A stretch of 64,000 nucleotides of DNA from Slackia faecicanis (lineage in GTDB: Bacteria > Actinomycetota > Coriobacteriia > Coriobacteriales > Eggerthellaceae), in the NCBI RefSeq assembly GCF_003725295.1, contig NZ_QICB01000004.1:1-64000 (forward strand), written 5' to 3'. Below the pieces are notes generated by a model. It made no database searches. It was not told the DNA's origin and was given only the letters and a program-made list of their open reading frames with translations. How positions within the stretch are numbered: position 1 is the stretch's first letter; each line of letters begins with the position of its first letter. Of this stretch, positions 33,579-42,692 are shown piece after piece. The position numbers were made by a program, and so were the translations under genes.

Positions 33579-34853
33579 CTATTCGCCCGCGGCTTCCTCG
33601 GCGCGGCGGGCGATCGCTTTGCCGATGCGGTGCACCACGTCCACCACGAGCGCGTTGCCCATGCAAAACGCGCGATGGCCGTCGGTCATGCCCGTGGCGG
33701 TCCACCCTTTCGGGAAGGTCTGCAGCTGGTCGAGCTCGTCGGGTACCAGACGGCGATATCGGCCGCTTTCGGTTTTCACCACGTGCTTGAAGCGCGACGC
33801 GCCCGCGCCGCCTTCGCCCGTCAGAATGGTGCGCGACGGCTTGTCGAGAGCATCGGGAAACGCCATGCCGCCTTCGCTGTACATATAGGTAAAGCCCGAC
33901 GCATGCGTGCGCTCCTCTTTCTTGGCGCCTTTGAAATACCCCCAACGCTCGAGCTTGTCGTCGTCGATGAAAAACGCCTCGGGCACCTGTTCTTCGGGAA
34001 TCAGCACGTCGCCGAGCGTGGCGAAGGGACCGCCGTACACGGGCGTCACCTCCGCAGTGAACACCTCGCCGTTCTGCATGGCGCCCGCGCCGTGAAACGG
34101 CGACGCCTTCAGGCCTTTGCCGAAGTTTTCGCTCACCTCGTACGGCTCGCCCTGCACCGCGAATACATTCGCCTTCGCGACCAGGCAGTTAATGGGAAAC
34201 GCCTCGGCCATCACGCCGGTTTCGCGCACACGCTCCTCGATATTCCATGCAGGCGCGTCCTTTTCGGCATACACGTACACGCGGCGACGGCGCTGCGGCG
34301 CGCCGTAATCGGCCGCGTTCACCACGCGCCATTCCACCGAATAGCCGCGCTCGTTCAGGCACGCCAGCATGATGGCGAAATCACGGCCGCGCTGCGACGC
34401 GGGCGACTTCAGCAGGCGGTCTACGTTTTCAAGCAGCACGTATTTCGGCGAGCACAGATACAGGAAGCGATAGATCTGCCACCAGAGCACGCCCTTCTTA
34501 CCCTCGATGCCGCCCGACTGATTCTTCGGCCGCGCCACCGAATAGTCCTGGCACGGAAAGCCGCCCACTAGCATGTCGTGCGCGGGAATGGAGCGCTCGC
34601 CCGCCTCCACCTGGTCGAGCACGCGTTCGATATCTTCATTGACGATGGACCCCTCGCCGAAACGCTCGGCGTAGCAGCGCGCCGCGAACTGGCGCGTTTC
34701 GGTTCCAGGAGGCTCCCACTGGTTCGCCCAGACGGTCTGGAAATCGCCCGCCGCGGGACGATGCCAACCGCGTTCTTCGTCGTCGTATCCATCGAGCGCC
34801 AAGCGGAATCCGCCCACGCCCGCGAACAATTCGGCAACGCGAATCTTCGTCAT
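33579..34853 (-). CDS. DNA (cytosine-5-)-methyltransferase
   Basis: The 424-residue protein shows the C5-methyltransferase motifs in order: I (ELFAGVGGFRLAL), IV with catalytic Cys (GGFPCQDYSVA), VI (LLENVDRLLKS), VIII (QRRRRVYVYA), a variable target-recognition region, and X near the end (CMGNALVVDVV). The ATG at 34853 has GGAGG 5 bases upstream. No restriction endonuclease or specificity gene lies on either side, so it looks like an orphan methyltransferase, either regulatory or the survivor of a lost system. Recognition sequence unknown. Confidence 0.93.
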   Translation of the reverse strand: MTKIRVAELFAGVGGFRLALDGYDDEERGWHRPAAGDFQTVWANQWEPPGTETRQFAARCYAERFGEGSIVNEDIERVLDQVEAGERSIPAHDMLVGGFPCQDYSVARPKNQSGGIEGKKGVLWWQIYRFLYLCSPKYVLLENVDRLLKSPASQRGRDFAIMLACLNERGYSVEWRVVNAADYGAPQRRRRVYVYAEKDAPAWNIEERVRETGVMAEAFPINCLVAKANVFAVQGEPYEVSENFGKGLKASPFHGAGAMQNGEVFTAEVTPVYGGPFATLGDVLIPEEQVPEAFFIDDDKLERWGYFKGAKKEERTHASGFTYMYSEGGMAFPDALDKPSRTILTGEGGAGASRFKHVVKTESGRYRRLVPDELDQLQTFPKGWTATGMTDGHRAFCMGNALVVDVVHRIGKAIARRAEEAAGE

Positions 34854-34962
34854 GCAAGCCTCCATAGCATTCGTTCGTATCGGATCCATGATCGCAAATA
34901 GAGCCCGCTCCGTCAAGATCGCACGGGCGGACGGCACCGCCCGCTTACGCCTCGAACGCAAG

Positions 34963-34992
34963 AAGCCCCGGCGCTCGAGGCGGCCGGGGCTT
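34963..34992 (-). terminator. Hairpin terminator
   Basis: A perfect 10-bp stem (AAGCCCCGGC and complement) with a 10-base loop lies 35 bases after the stop of the Na/Pi symporter gene and ends its transcript. Confidence 0.7.
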
Positions 34993-35026
34993 CACAAGCA
35001 AACTGTCGGGGATCGCGTCAATGGCC

Positions 35027-36739
35027 CTACGCCTGCGACGCGCTTTCCTGAGTGAGTTCGGGGTCGATCATGAAGTAATCGAGCACGTCCTTGTCGGCCT
35101 TCACCAGGTCGGCAATATTCATGCAGCTCGTGCCGACGCGGCCGATATCGTAAAGCAACCTGTTGAATACGGCGGTCATGGCGGGCGAGCATTCTTTCGC
35201 AGCGATGCGCTTCATATGCGCCTTACGCGCAGTGGTTTCGGCCTCGACCAAGCTTGCGCTTGCAGCGAACACACGCTTCGCATCGGAGGAATCACCCGAC
35301 GCCAACGCCTTCATGGCGCCCGCGAACATCTCCTCGGCGATGGCCATCGCCTTTTGAGCCTCGTCGATCGCGGCCTCGGAATACTTCACGCCCTTGCAGG
35401 ACTTCACGATATGCCCGCACAGCGCCGCTACGCGTTCGACGTCGTTCAGACCGCGCATCAGCTTCATAGTATGCGCCGCCTGGTCTTCGTTGAGCGCGCC
35501 CGCCGCGAAGATTTCGGCAAGGTAGTCGGTCACTTTCTGGCACAGCTCGCCGGCCGCTTCGGCCTTGCGCGCCGCCTCGTCGATGCGCTTGGAATCACGA
35601 TCGCGCAGAGCCGCGGAAATATCATGGAGCGACACGCGGATCGTTTCGCCGCAGCGCTCGATTTCCTGGGCAACCATCTGCAGCGCGACCACAGGCTGAG
35701 ACATGAGGCGATCGTCGAGATACATAGGCTCGGCAGGATCGGACACGACCTTCGATCCCGCACGCTTCTCGGGAATGATACGCATGACGATTTTCACCAT
35801 GAGCCAGATGAACGGCAGCCACAGCAGCGTCATGGCGACGTTGAACGACGTGTGCGCGTTTGCGATCTGGCGCGAAATGACCTCGACTTCGGGGCCCGCA
35901 GGCGAAATAGCCTGGATGAACGCGGCGAATGCGGGAATGAACCAGATGAAAATCAGACAGCCTGAAATATTGAACAAGCTGTGCGACACGGCCACGCGCT
36001 TGGCATTGCGACTCTGGCCGATACTGGCCAGAAGCGCGGTGATCGTGGTGCCGATGTTGTCGCCCAGCAGCACGGGGATGGCGCCCGTCAGGCCGATGAC
36101 GCTCGTCACGCCATCGGGGCCGGCCGTGGCGGCCAGGTTCTGCAGCACCGCGATAGTGGCGGAGCTGCTCTGAACGATGACCGTCATGATCGTGCCTACG
36201 GCCACGCCCAAGATAGGAACGTCGACCACCTGGGAAATCATATCGATGAACACGGGGCTCGTGGCCAGCGGCTTCATCGAGTCGCCCATGGTCTCGATGC
36301 CCAGGAACAGCAGGCCGAAGCCCAGGATGCTCAGACCGACGCTCTTCACGCGCTCGGTCTTGGCGATGAACGACACCAAGAAGCCGATAAACACGAACGC
36401 CAGAATATAGTCGGTAATCTTGAAAGCGATGATCTGGGCCGTGATCGTGGTGCCGATGTTGGCGCCCAAAATGATCGAAATCGCCTGAGGCAGGCCCATA
36501 AGGCGGGCGCTCACGAAGCCGATCGCCATAACCGTCGTGGCGCTCGAACTTTGCAGCACGGCCGTAGTGAGCGCGCCGGCCAAAACGCCGAGAATCGGAT
36601 TCTTGGTCAAAAGGGAAAGAATGTTCTTCATCTTTTCGCCGGCAACCTTCTGAAGGTTGTCGCTCATCATATTCATGCCGAAGATGAAGATGGCAAGACC
36701 GCCGAGAAGGCCCAGGGCGGTAGGAAGCACGGTGTCCAC
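35027..36739 (-). CDS. Na+/phosphate symporter, NptA/PNaS family, with PhoU-like domain
   Basis: The 570-residue protein has two inverted repeats typical of the family, each with the QSSSATT/QSSSATI signature and a following GANIGTTITA / GDNIGTTITA motif, within about nine helices. A cytoplasmic PhoU-like helical domain follows (about residues 350-560). I chose the GTG at 36739 (TGAGGAG about 9 bases upstream) because it begins directly at the first membrane segment; an upstream in-frame ATG at 36856 would add 39 atypical residues. It probably imports phosphate. No pst/pho genes are adjacent. Confidence 0.88.
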   Translation of the reverse strand: MDTVLPTALGLLGGLAIFIFGMNMMSDNLQKVAGEKMKNILSLLTKNPILGVLAGALTTAVLQSSSATTVMAIGFVSARLMGLPQAISIILGANIGTTITAQIIAFKITDYILAFVFIGFLVSFIAKTERVKSVGLSILGFGLLFLGIETMGDSMKPLATSPVFIDMISQVVDVPILGVAVGTIMTVIVQSSSATIAVLQNLAATAGPDGVTSVIGLTGAIPVLLGDNIGTTITALLASIGQSRNAKRVAVSHSLFNISGCLIFIWFIPAFAAFIQAISPAGPEVEVISRQIANAHTSFNVAMTLLWLPFIWLMVKIVMRIIPEKRAGSKVVSDPAEPMYLDDRLMSQPVVALQMVAQEIERCGETIRVSLHDISAALRDRDSKRIDEAARKAEAAGELCQKVTDYLAEIFAAGALNEDQAAHTMKLMRGLNDVERVAALCGHIVKSCKGVKYSEAAIDEAQKAMAIAEEMFAGAMKALASGDSSDAKRVFAASASLVEAETTARKAHMKRIAAKECSPAMTAVFNRLLYDIGRVGTSCMNIADLVKADKDVLDYFMIDPELTQESASQA

Positions 36740-37064
36740 GAAAGCGTTCTCCTCAGTTCGTACGGGGGCATCTGCATGAAACCATCGAGGGAGCAGTATA
36801 GCGGCCGAAACGATTCGCGTAGACTTTGCAAATGTAAAATAAATGCAAAGTCGCACGGAGGAAAACAGGCAAGTTATGCGCTCTTATCTGCGCAAATGCA
36901 ATATTGATACCTATTTTGCATAAAAGGAAGCGCTACGCCGCCTCGATATGCACCCAAAAGCAGACACGGCGTCTAAAACGCGATATCCCGACAAGATCGC
37001 TCCGCCGCAAAAGCGCGGCGCATTCGAAGAAGCACAGACCGCGCATCTTCTCGAAAACATAGAA

Positions 37065-37084
37065 AGGCGGCCCGAAAGCCGCCT
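37065..37084 (-). terminator. Hairpin terminator of the SDR gene
   Basis: A 7-bp perfect stem (AGGCGGC and complement) with CCGAAA loop, 36 bases beyond the SDR stop codon; A-rich sequence on its left gives T-rich RNA. Confidence 0.65.
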
Positions 37085-37119
37085 CCCAAAACGTATACAG
37101 GGCGATACCTGCGCAAATG

Positions 37120-37887
37120 CTACGGCCTCAGGCCGCTGCCGCCCTGCAGGGTCAGCGTTTCGCCGGAGATATAGCTGGCGTCCTCGGAGCACAGGAACAC
37201 GGCCGTGCGTCCGATATCGCTTTCGGCGTCGCCGAAGCGGCCCGCGGGAATGCCCTGGATGGTCTTCTCGTACGCCTCGGGATACTCTTCCTTCCAAGCA
37301 GCCAGCTGGCTGGTCATGACCAGCGGGCAGATCACGTTGCAGTTGATGCCGTCGGGGCCCCACTCGGTGGCGGCGACGCGCGTCATGCCTCGAATGCCTT
37401 CCTTGGCCGCCGCGTAGGAACTCTGGCCGTAACGGCCGAACAGGCCCGCGCCCGACGCGAAGTTCACCACGGAACCCTTGGCCTCCTTGAGGTAAGGGTG
37501 GCAATGCTTCATATAGAAGAACGCGGCGTACAGGCCGGAGAACACGGCCTTGTCGAAATCTTCCTTGGTGTGCTCGATCAACGTGAGGCCCGATGCCGAA
37601 TTCTGGGCGTTGTTGATCAGGAAGTCGATACGGCCGAACTCGTCTGCGACCTGCTTGACCGCAGCCTCGACCTGGGCTTCGTCGCCGCCGTCGGCCTGCA
37701 GGCACAGCACCCTGATGCCGTACAGGCGCTCGAGCTCTTCCTTGGCGTCTTCGAGCTTCTTGACATTGCGACCGGTAATGGCCAGATTGCAGCCCTCTTT
37801 GGCGAACGCAGTAGAAAGGCCCCAACCGATGCCGCCGCCCTTGCCGCCGCCCGTGATGATGGCTACCTTGCCGTCGAATTTGCCCAT
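37120..37887 (-). CDS. Short-chain dehydrogenase/reductase (SDR)
   Basis: The 255-residue protein is a classical SDR: nucleotide-binding TGGGKGGGIGW near the N-terminus, LINNAQNSASG, catalytic Ser in VNFASGAG and YAAAK active-site motif. The C-terminal LTLQGGSG resembles the 'DGG' end of FabG- and hydroxysteroid-dehydrogenase-like members. GGAGG precedes the ATG. The gene is monocistronic, with a terminator after it. Eggerthellaceae carry many such enzymes, including hydroxysteroid dehydrogenases, but the substrate here cannot be told. Confidence 0.9.
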   Translation of the reverse strand: MGKFDGKVAIITGGGKGGGIGWGLSTAFAKEGCNLAITGRNVKKLEDAKEELERLYGIRVLCLQADGGDEAQVEAAVKQVADEFGRIDFLINNAQNSASGLTLIEHTKEDFDKAVFSGLYAAFFYMKHCHPYLKEAKGSVVNFASGAGLFGRYGQSSYAAAKEGIRGMTRVAATEWGPDGINCNVICPLVMTSQLAAWKEEYPEAYEKTIQGIPAGRFGDAESDIGRTAVFLCSEDASYISGETLTLQGGSGLRP

Positions 37888-38212
37888 GAAAGCCTCCTGA
37901 CTTCGGGTGTTTCTTTTTTGCGACTAACGTAATGGCGAACTGCCGGCGCGAAGCGGGCAATTCGCCGAAGGGCGCGTTTTCGCCCGCATACAGCACCCAT
38001 TCGCACGAAAAGAAACAAGACAGAAACACGCAAACGAGCCGCGACTCGCCTTACGCATCGACCGAGGCATTAAGAAGACCGTCGTAAAAAACGGAAAGCG
38101 GCGAGACGGATCGCCCGTCCGCCGGCTACGCGTTCGCAATGACGATCCGCGGCCTCTTCGAAAGCGCGCGTCTTTCACGAACCGCCGCAAACAGAAGCAG
38201 ACATCCGGTCAG

Positions 38213-38221
38213 CCCCCCCCC
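38213..38221. repeat. C9 homopolymer between the SDR and NrfD genes
   Basis: Nine consecutive C on the plus strand, in the 430-base gap after the NrfD gene. No gene is recognised across it, so any role is unknown. It is the only other 9-base G/C run I noticed besides the one in the adhesin gene. The rest of the gap (37888-38316) shows only the terminator at 38234-38263. Confidence 0.6.
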
Positions 38222-38233
38222 GAAAGCGCGCAA

Positions 38234-38263
38234 AAAGGGCCGACGACGAATCGTCGGCCCTTT
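38234..38263. terminator. Bidirectional hairpin terminator, CGAA loop
   Basis: A perfect 13-bp stem (AAAGGGCCGACGA and complement) with CGAA loop, A tract on the left and TTT on the right, lies 54 bases after the stop of the NrfD gene. Confidence 0.85.
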
Positions 38264-38316
38264 CGGCACAAACGCGACAGAGGCGCAACGCGGCCTTCGG
38301 CCGCAAGAGAAGCGTC

Positions 38317-39201
38317 CTACATGACGAACACGACAGGCAATGCCGCCATGACCACCAGGTAGCGCAGCAAGAAGCCGCCGACCAGCACGCACGCATCCAC
38401 GCCGACGCTGACCATGCGGGCCTTGGAAGACTCCTCGAACTCCTTCGGAGCGAAGAAGAGCAGCCAGGTCTCGACGGCGGTCGGAGCCACCAGGCCCACG
38501 ATCACCAGGCCCAGCCAGAACAGCGGAGCCCAAGAGCCGCACACCAGACCCATCACCGAATCGAATCCAGCAGTGGAGTTGTAGCTGGTGATGAAGCACA
38601 GCGCAGCAACCAGCACGATTTCGACCAGGGGCAGGCAGTAGTGCGCCTTCTTCAGCAGGCCCACGACCTCGAACTCGCCGGCGAAGCGCAGAGCGCCCAC
38701 CAGCAGCACCGACGCCGCGCCCGCCGACATGGCAGACACCAGGAACAGAATGGGCAGCAAGGCGTTGTTCCACAGGGGGAACGTCTTGCATACGCCCAGC
38801 AAGGCGCCCGTGTACATGGCCACGCACACCGCGAACACGACGCCCGCGACCTCCAGCCATGCGGGAACGCGCTTCTTCAAGAAATCGAGCAGCAGCACGA
38901 CAAGCGCGATCACCATGAAGGCCGCCAGGAACACGACACCCCAGGTCATGACAGAGAACGGGTTGTGCAGCAACAAGGCGAAGCGCAGCGGGTGGTGCAG
39001 GCCGGCCTCGGCGTCGATCATCAGCAGCACCAGGCCGATCATCACCACGACGGGCGCGATGATATGGCCCGCCTTACGCATGTTAACGGCCTCGGGATGG
39101 CGCCAGCGCAAGAACGCCGACGTCACGAACGCGCCGCCGCCCAGACCGGCAAGGAACAGGTACCAGGCGATGGGAGCGCCCCAGATAGGTTCGAATGACA
39201 T
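38317..39201 (-). CDS. NrfD/DmsC-type membrane anchor subunit
   Basis: The 294-residue protein has about eight hydrophobic helices and the family signature WYLFLAGLGGGAFVTSA near the N-terminus. It starts 6 bases after the ferredoxin subunit gene and is the last gene of the molybdoenzyme operon. It should pass electrons between the quinone pool and the ferredoxin subunit encoded at 39208-39747. Confidence 0.9.
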   Translation of the reverse strand: MSFEPIWGAPIAWYLFLAGLGGGAFVTSAFLRWRHPEAVNMRKAGHIIAPVVVMIGLVLLMIDAEAGLHHPLRFALLLHNPFSVMTWGVVFLAAFMVIALVVLLLDFLKKRVPAWLEVAGVVFAVCVAMYTGALLGVCKTFPLWNNALLPILFLVSAMSAGAASVLLVGALRFAGEFEVVGLLKKAHYCLPLVEIVLVAALCFITSYNSTAGFDSVMGLVCGSWAPLFWLGLVIVGLVAPTAVETWLLFFAPKEFEESSKARMVSVGVDACVLVGGFLLRYLVVMAALPVVFVM

Positions 39202-39207
39202 CCTTCA

Positions 39208-39747
39208 TCACCTCACGTAAAAGACTTTTGCTTCGGTCAGGTCGCCGTCGATCGGCTGGGCGTTCAGCTCGGCGATCTGCTTGGAAACCTCGGACTCGGG
39301 ATCGTCCAGGTCGCCGAAAATGCGCACGCCGGTGGGGCACGCCGTCACGCACGTGCACATCTCGGTACCGTCGAGGGCGGATACGGTGCAGAAGCGGCAC
39401 TTGTCCACCGCGCCCGTCTCCTCGTTCACGACGCGAGCGCCGTACGGGCAGGCGGCCATGCAGTACTTGCAGCCGATGCAGCGGCCGTGGTCGACGCACA
39501 CGATGCCGTCTTCGGTGGTGTAGGTCGCGCCGGTGGGGCACACGGCCTGGCACGGAGCGTCCACGCAGTGCATGCACTGCGTGGGAACGTGCTCGATCGT
39601 CACATTGGGATACGTTCCACGCTCGAATTCGTGGAACTTGATGAACGATTCGTTCGGAAGCAGGTCGTTCTGCCTCTGGCACGCCGTGCGACAGGCGAAG
39701 CAGCCTACGCACTTCTTGGTATTGATAAGCATTCCATAGCGGGCCAT
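39208..39747 (-). CDS. DmsB/PhsB-like four-cluster ferredoxin subunit
   Basis: The 179-residue protein has the 16-Cys pattern of molybdoenzyme electron-transfer subunits: CVGCFACRTACQ, CMHCVDAPCQAVCP, CIGCKYCMAACPYG, and a final CRFC plus CVTAC. It binds four [4Fe-4S] clusters. There is no signal peptide; by family it is exported with its Tat-bearing partner. Its ATG overlaps the stop codon of the catalytic subunit gene, so the two are translationally coupled. Confidence 0.93.
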   Translation of the reverse strand: MARYGMLINTKKCVGCFACRTACQRQNDLLPNESFIKFHEFERGTYPNVTIEHVPTQCMHCVDAPCQAVCPTGATYTTEDGIVCVDHGRCIGCKYCMAACPYGARVVNEETGAVDKCRFCTVSALDGTEMCTCVTACPTGVRIFGDLDDPESEVSKQIAELNAQPIDGDLTEAKVFYVR

Positions 39748-41951
39748 TACGCACCTACCTTCTTAACCGTGACCAAAATCTCGTGCGACATGGTGGAGCC
39801 GTAGCCGTTCTCGAGCTGATAGGCCTGGAAGTCGGTCGAGCGAAGGCCGATGCCGTAAGCCGTATGCTGATCCTTCGACGAGCAGCCATATGCCGGCGGC
39901 AGGAAGACGGCCGTGGGGTTGAGACGCTGGGTCACCTTGACGCGGCAGCGGCCGGTGTGCTGGTCGTTGGAGATTTCCACTTCGTCGCCGTCGGAAATAC
40001 CGAGCTGCTCGGCGCGATCGGCGTTCATCCAAATGCGCGTGAGGTCGTAATCCTGCGTGATGGCCATGAGCGGCTCGCAGTTCGCCGTCATGGTGTGGCT
40101 GTGCATAGCCTGCTTGCCCGTGATCAGACGGAACTGATTGCCGCCCGCAGGCGTGACTGCAGGCGCGACCCACGTCGGCGCGGGGGTATAGCCCGCAGCG
40201 ACGCACGCCTCGCTGACAAACTGGATTTTCTCGGAAGGCGTCTTCCACTTCGGCGCCTTGCCGTATTCGAACGCCTTTTCGGGGAAGGAAATCGTACCGA
40301 CCTTGCGCAGCGCGTCCAGGCTCAGGCCAACCGACTTCAACTGCGCATCGGCAAGCTCTTCCACCGTGAACGGGAAGTATTCGCCAACGCCGCACGCCTC
40401 GGCAAGACCCGTGAAGATCTCGTCGCACGGTTTGGTATTGGGATGCACGATGTCAAGAACCTTATCGCGCAACGAAACGGAAGGCACCTTGCCGCCGTTG
40501 AACGCGGGCAGTTCCAAACGCTCGAGGAAGCTGCACTCGGGCAGCACGTAATCGGCGCACAAAGCGGTTTCCGACATCTGAATATCCACGACGACGCACA
40601 GATCCAGGGCGTCCAAGCACTCCTGAAGGTACACAGGGTTGGAATAACCCGCGACCATATTGGAGTTATAGAAGAACATGCCCTTGATCGCGCCCTCTTT
40701 CGCACGCTGGGCAGCGAACACATTCACGCCCATGCTCGAAGAAGCAAGCGGATATTCCTCGGAACCCACCTTCTTGCCCTCAGGCTTCGGAACGGCGGGG
40801 AATTTCTCTTCGTCAAGCTTGCCTGCGGAAACGCTGGGAAGGAACAGCGCGCCGCCCTTTTGGTTCCAGCAGCCGAGCAGCGTATTGAACACCGCGATGG
40901 CGCGGGCCGTTTCGCCGGAGTTGGCATACTGGTTGCCGAAAGCGCCGCGCCATCCCGCGTCGATGCATGCAGCAGGCGCAGCCTGCGAAAACTCGACGGC
41001 CAGGCGCTCGATATCGGCGGCGGGAATGCCGCAGATCGCCTCGGCCCATGCCGGGGTGCAGTCTTTCACGCCGGCGGCGAACTCGTCGAAGCCCACTACG
41101 TTTTCGGCCACGTAGGCGGCGTCGTAGATGCCGTCGCGAATGAGCACGTGGCTCATGGCCAGCAAGAACGCCAGGTCGGTGCCAGGGTTGACCGGCAGCC
41201 ACTCGTCGGCGAACACCGTGGAGTTGTTGCAGCGCGGGTCCACCATGACCACCTTCGCGCCGTTGTCGTGCGCTTTCTGCAGCGCCAGCAAATGGGCGGG
41301 ACGGACGGCGTCGGCCACGGAGCGGCCGATATACATGATCATCTTGGAGTTCTCGACATCGGCGGAGAAATCGCCCGCGCCGATGACCTGCGAGAAGCCC
41401 GATGCCTTGGAGATATTGCAAGCGGCACCGTGGGTGTAGAAGTTCGGCGAGCCCAGCGCGTCCATGAAGCGCTTGGTGTAATACGCTCCGCTCGGACGCG
41501 GGTCCTGCACCATAGCGAGCGCCTGAGGGCCGTCCGAATCCAGGATGGCCTTCACCTTGTCGCCGATTTCCTGATAGGCCTGCTCCCAGCTAATGACCTC
41601 GAATTCGCCCTTGTCGTTCTTCTTCAAAGGATCGGTCAGGCGATCCTCGGAATAAACGATGGCGGGATAGCCGTAGCCGCGCGCGCAGATCTTGCCCTGG
41701 GCATGCGCATCGTATTCGTTGGGAATAAGCTTGGACAGGCGGCCGCGCTTGACGTAGGCCTTGTATCCGCACTTGCTCGAACAGGCGTTGCACATGCTAT
41801 AGGCAAACCAAGAACCCTCGTCGGACGCGGGTTCGTCAGCGCACGCCTGCTTCCACGCGCCGAAGCTCATATATCCGCCCGCTGCGGCAAGAGCGGCCAC
41901 TCCTGCGCTGCCGGCCAGAAAGCTTCGCCTTGTAATAGCGTTTTCTGACAT
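39747..41951 (-). CDS. Tat-exported molybdopterin oxidoreductase, DMSO-reductase family (PhsA/PsrA-like)
   Basis: The 734-residue catalytic subunit has a twin-arginine signal (ITRRSFLAGSAG), an N-terminal [4Fe-4S] site (CNACSSKCGYK with a later Cys in KICARG), and bis-MGD domains ending in the dinucleotide-binding region (NPTAVFLPPAYG). The likely Mo ligand is the Cys in HGAACNISKA, as in polysulfide/thiosulfate reductases and Cys-ligated relatives, rather than the Ser of true DMSO reductases. Length fits. Start has GAGAGGA upstream. Upstream is a TorD-like chaperone; downstream are ferredoxin and NrfD subunits. Polysulfide, thiosulfate or an organic substrate are all possible. Confidence 0.92.
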   Translation of the reverse strand: MSENAITRRSFLAGSAGVAALAAAGGYMSFGAWKQACADEPASDEGSWFAYSMCNACSSKCGYKAYVKRGRLSKLIPNEYDAHAQGKICARGYGYPAIVYSEDRLTDPLKKNDKGEFEVISWEQAYQEIGDKVKAILDSDGPQALAMVQDPRPSGAYYTKRFMDALGSPNFYTHGAACNISKASGFSQVIGAGDFSADVENSKMIMYIGRSVADAVRPAHLLALQKAHDNGAKVVMVDPRCNNSTVFADEWLPVNPGTDLAFLLAMSHVLIRDGIYDAAYVAENVVGFDEFAAGVKDCTPAWAEAICGIPAADIERLAVEFSQAAPAACIDAGWRGAFGNQYANSGETARAIAVFNTLLGCWNQKGGALFLPSVSAGKLDEEKFPAVPKPEGKKVGSEEYPLASSSMGVNVFAAQRAKEGAIKGMFFYNSNMVAGYSNPVYLQECLDALDLCVVVDIQMSETALCADYVLPECSFLERLELPAFNGGKVPSVSLRDKVLDIVHPNTKPCDEIFTGLAEACGVGEYFPFTVEELADAQLKSVGLSLDALRKVGTISFPEKAFEYGKAPKWKTPSEKIQFVSEACVAAGYTPAPTWVAPAVTPAGGNQFRLITGKQAMHSHTMTANCEPLMAITQDYDLTRIWMNADRAEQLGISDGDEVEISNDQHTGRCRVKVTQRLNPTAVFLPPAYGCSSKDQHTAYGIGLRSTDFQAYQLENGYGSTMSHEILVTVKKVGA

Positions 41952-41981
41952 TCTCGGTTCCTCTCTTATAAAGAACGTTTT

Positions 41982-42632
41982 CTATGCCGACACGTCGCCG
42001 GACGCACACGAATCCGCCGCGACGGATGCCGCCTTCGCTGCTTCGCCGCCCGCGACGCCTATCAAGGCATCGACGAGCGCGACGAAAAACGGCGCTGCGG
42101 GATCATCGAGGCACGCGAGGCGCCGACGGTAATCGGCCAGCCAACCGAAACGCTCCGACAGAAACGAACGGGCCTCGGATTCGTACCCCGACCGCTGCAA
42201 AACGGCCAGCATGTCCAGCTCCAAGGCAAGATGATCGGGCCACGCCCGATAGGCGGGCGGAAGGGAAAAGCCCATGCGTTCGATGAGCTCTTCCATATAG
42301 CGAGCCGGCTCGGCGCCATAGCCTGCACCGCGCGCGGCGTCGGGCGCGGCGTCGGGGCGATACAGCGATTCGACCGGCAGCGCCGACCCGGGAAGCCCTC
42401 CCGTGAAATGACAACGGCAAAAACCGTCGTAATCGGCGAATGACGGCGGGGTCTTCAGAGCGTCGATCCAGCAGGCGCCCGAACGGCCGTCCGATGCGCA
42501 AGCCTCGACCGAGGCGCCGAGTCCTTCGACGAAACCCTCCCACACCTCGGGAGCGGTCAGCTCGGCGTAGCCCGCCTCGTCCATTCCGGCGAAGCACTGC
42601 GCCGCAACCGAAAACACGGCCGGATTGCCCAT
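41982..42632 (-). CDS. TorD/DmsD-like molybdoenzyme maturation chaperone
   Basis: The 216-residue mostly helical protein has features of the TorD family: VESLYR near residue 90, and a PDHLALELDMLAVL segment near residue 135 corresponding to the conserved E(P)xDH helix. These proteins bind the Tat signal of their partner and hold it until cofactor insertion. It lies 30 bases upstream of the molybdoenzyme gene, its probable client. Confidence 0.85.
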   Translation of the reverse strand: MGNPAVFSVAAQCFAGMDEAGYAELTAPEVWEGFVEGLGASVEACASDGRSGACWIDALKTPPSFADYDGFCRCHFTGGLPGSALPVESLYRPDAAPDAARGAGYGAEPARYMEELIERMGFSLPPAYRAWPDHLALELDMLAVLQRSGYESEARSFLSERFGWLADYRRRLACLDDPAAPFFVALVDALIGVAGGEAAKAASVAADSCASGDVSA

Positions 42633-42692
42633 GGCGTCATCCCCCTCTTTCGTTCGTACTCTTCGAAACGTCGTGATGTTTCCGGTAAGGCG

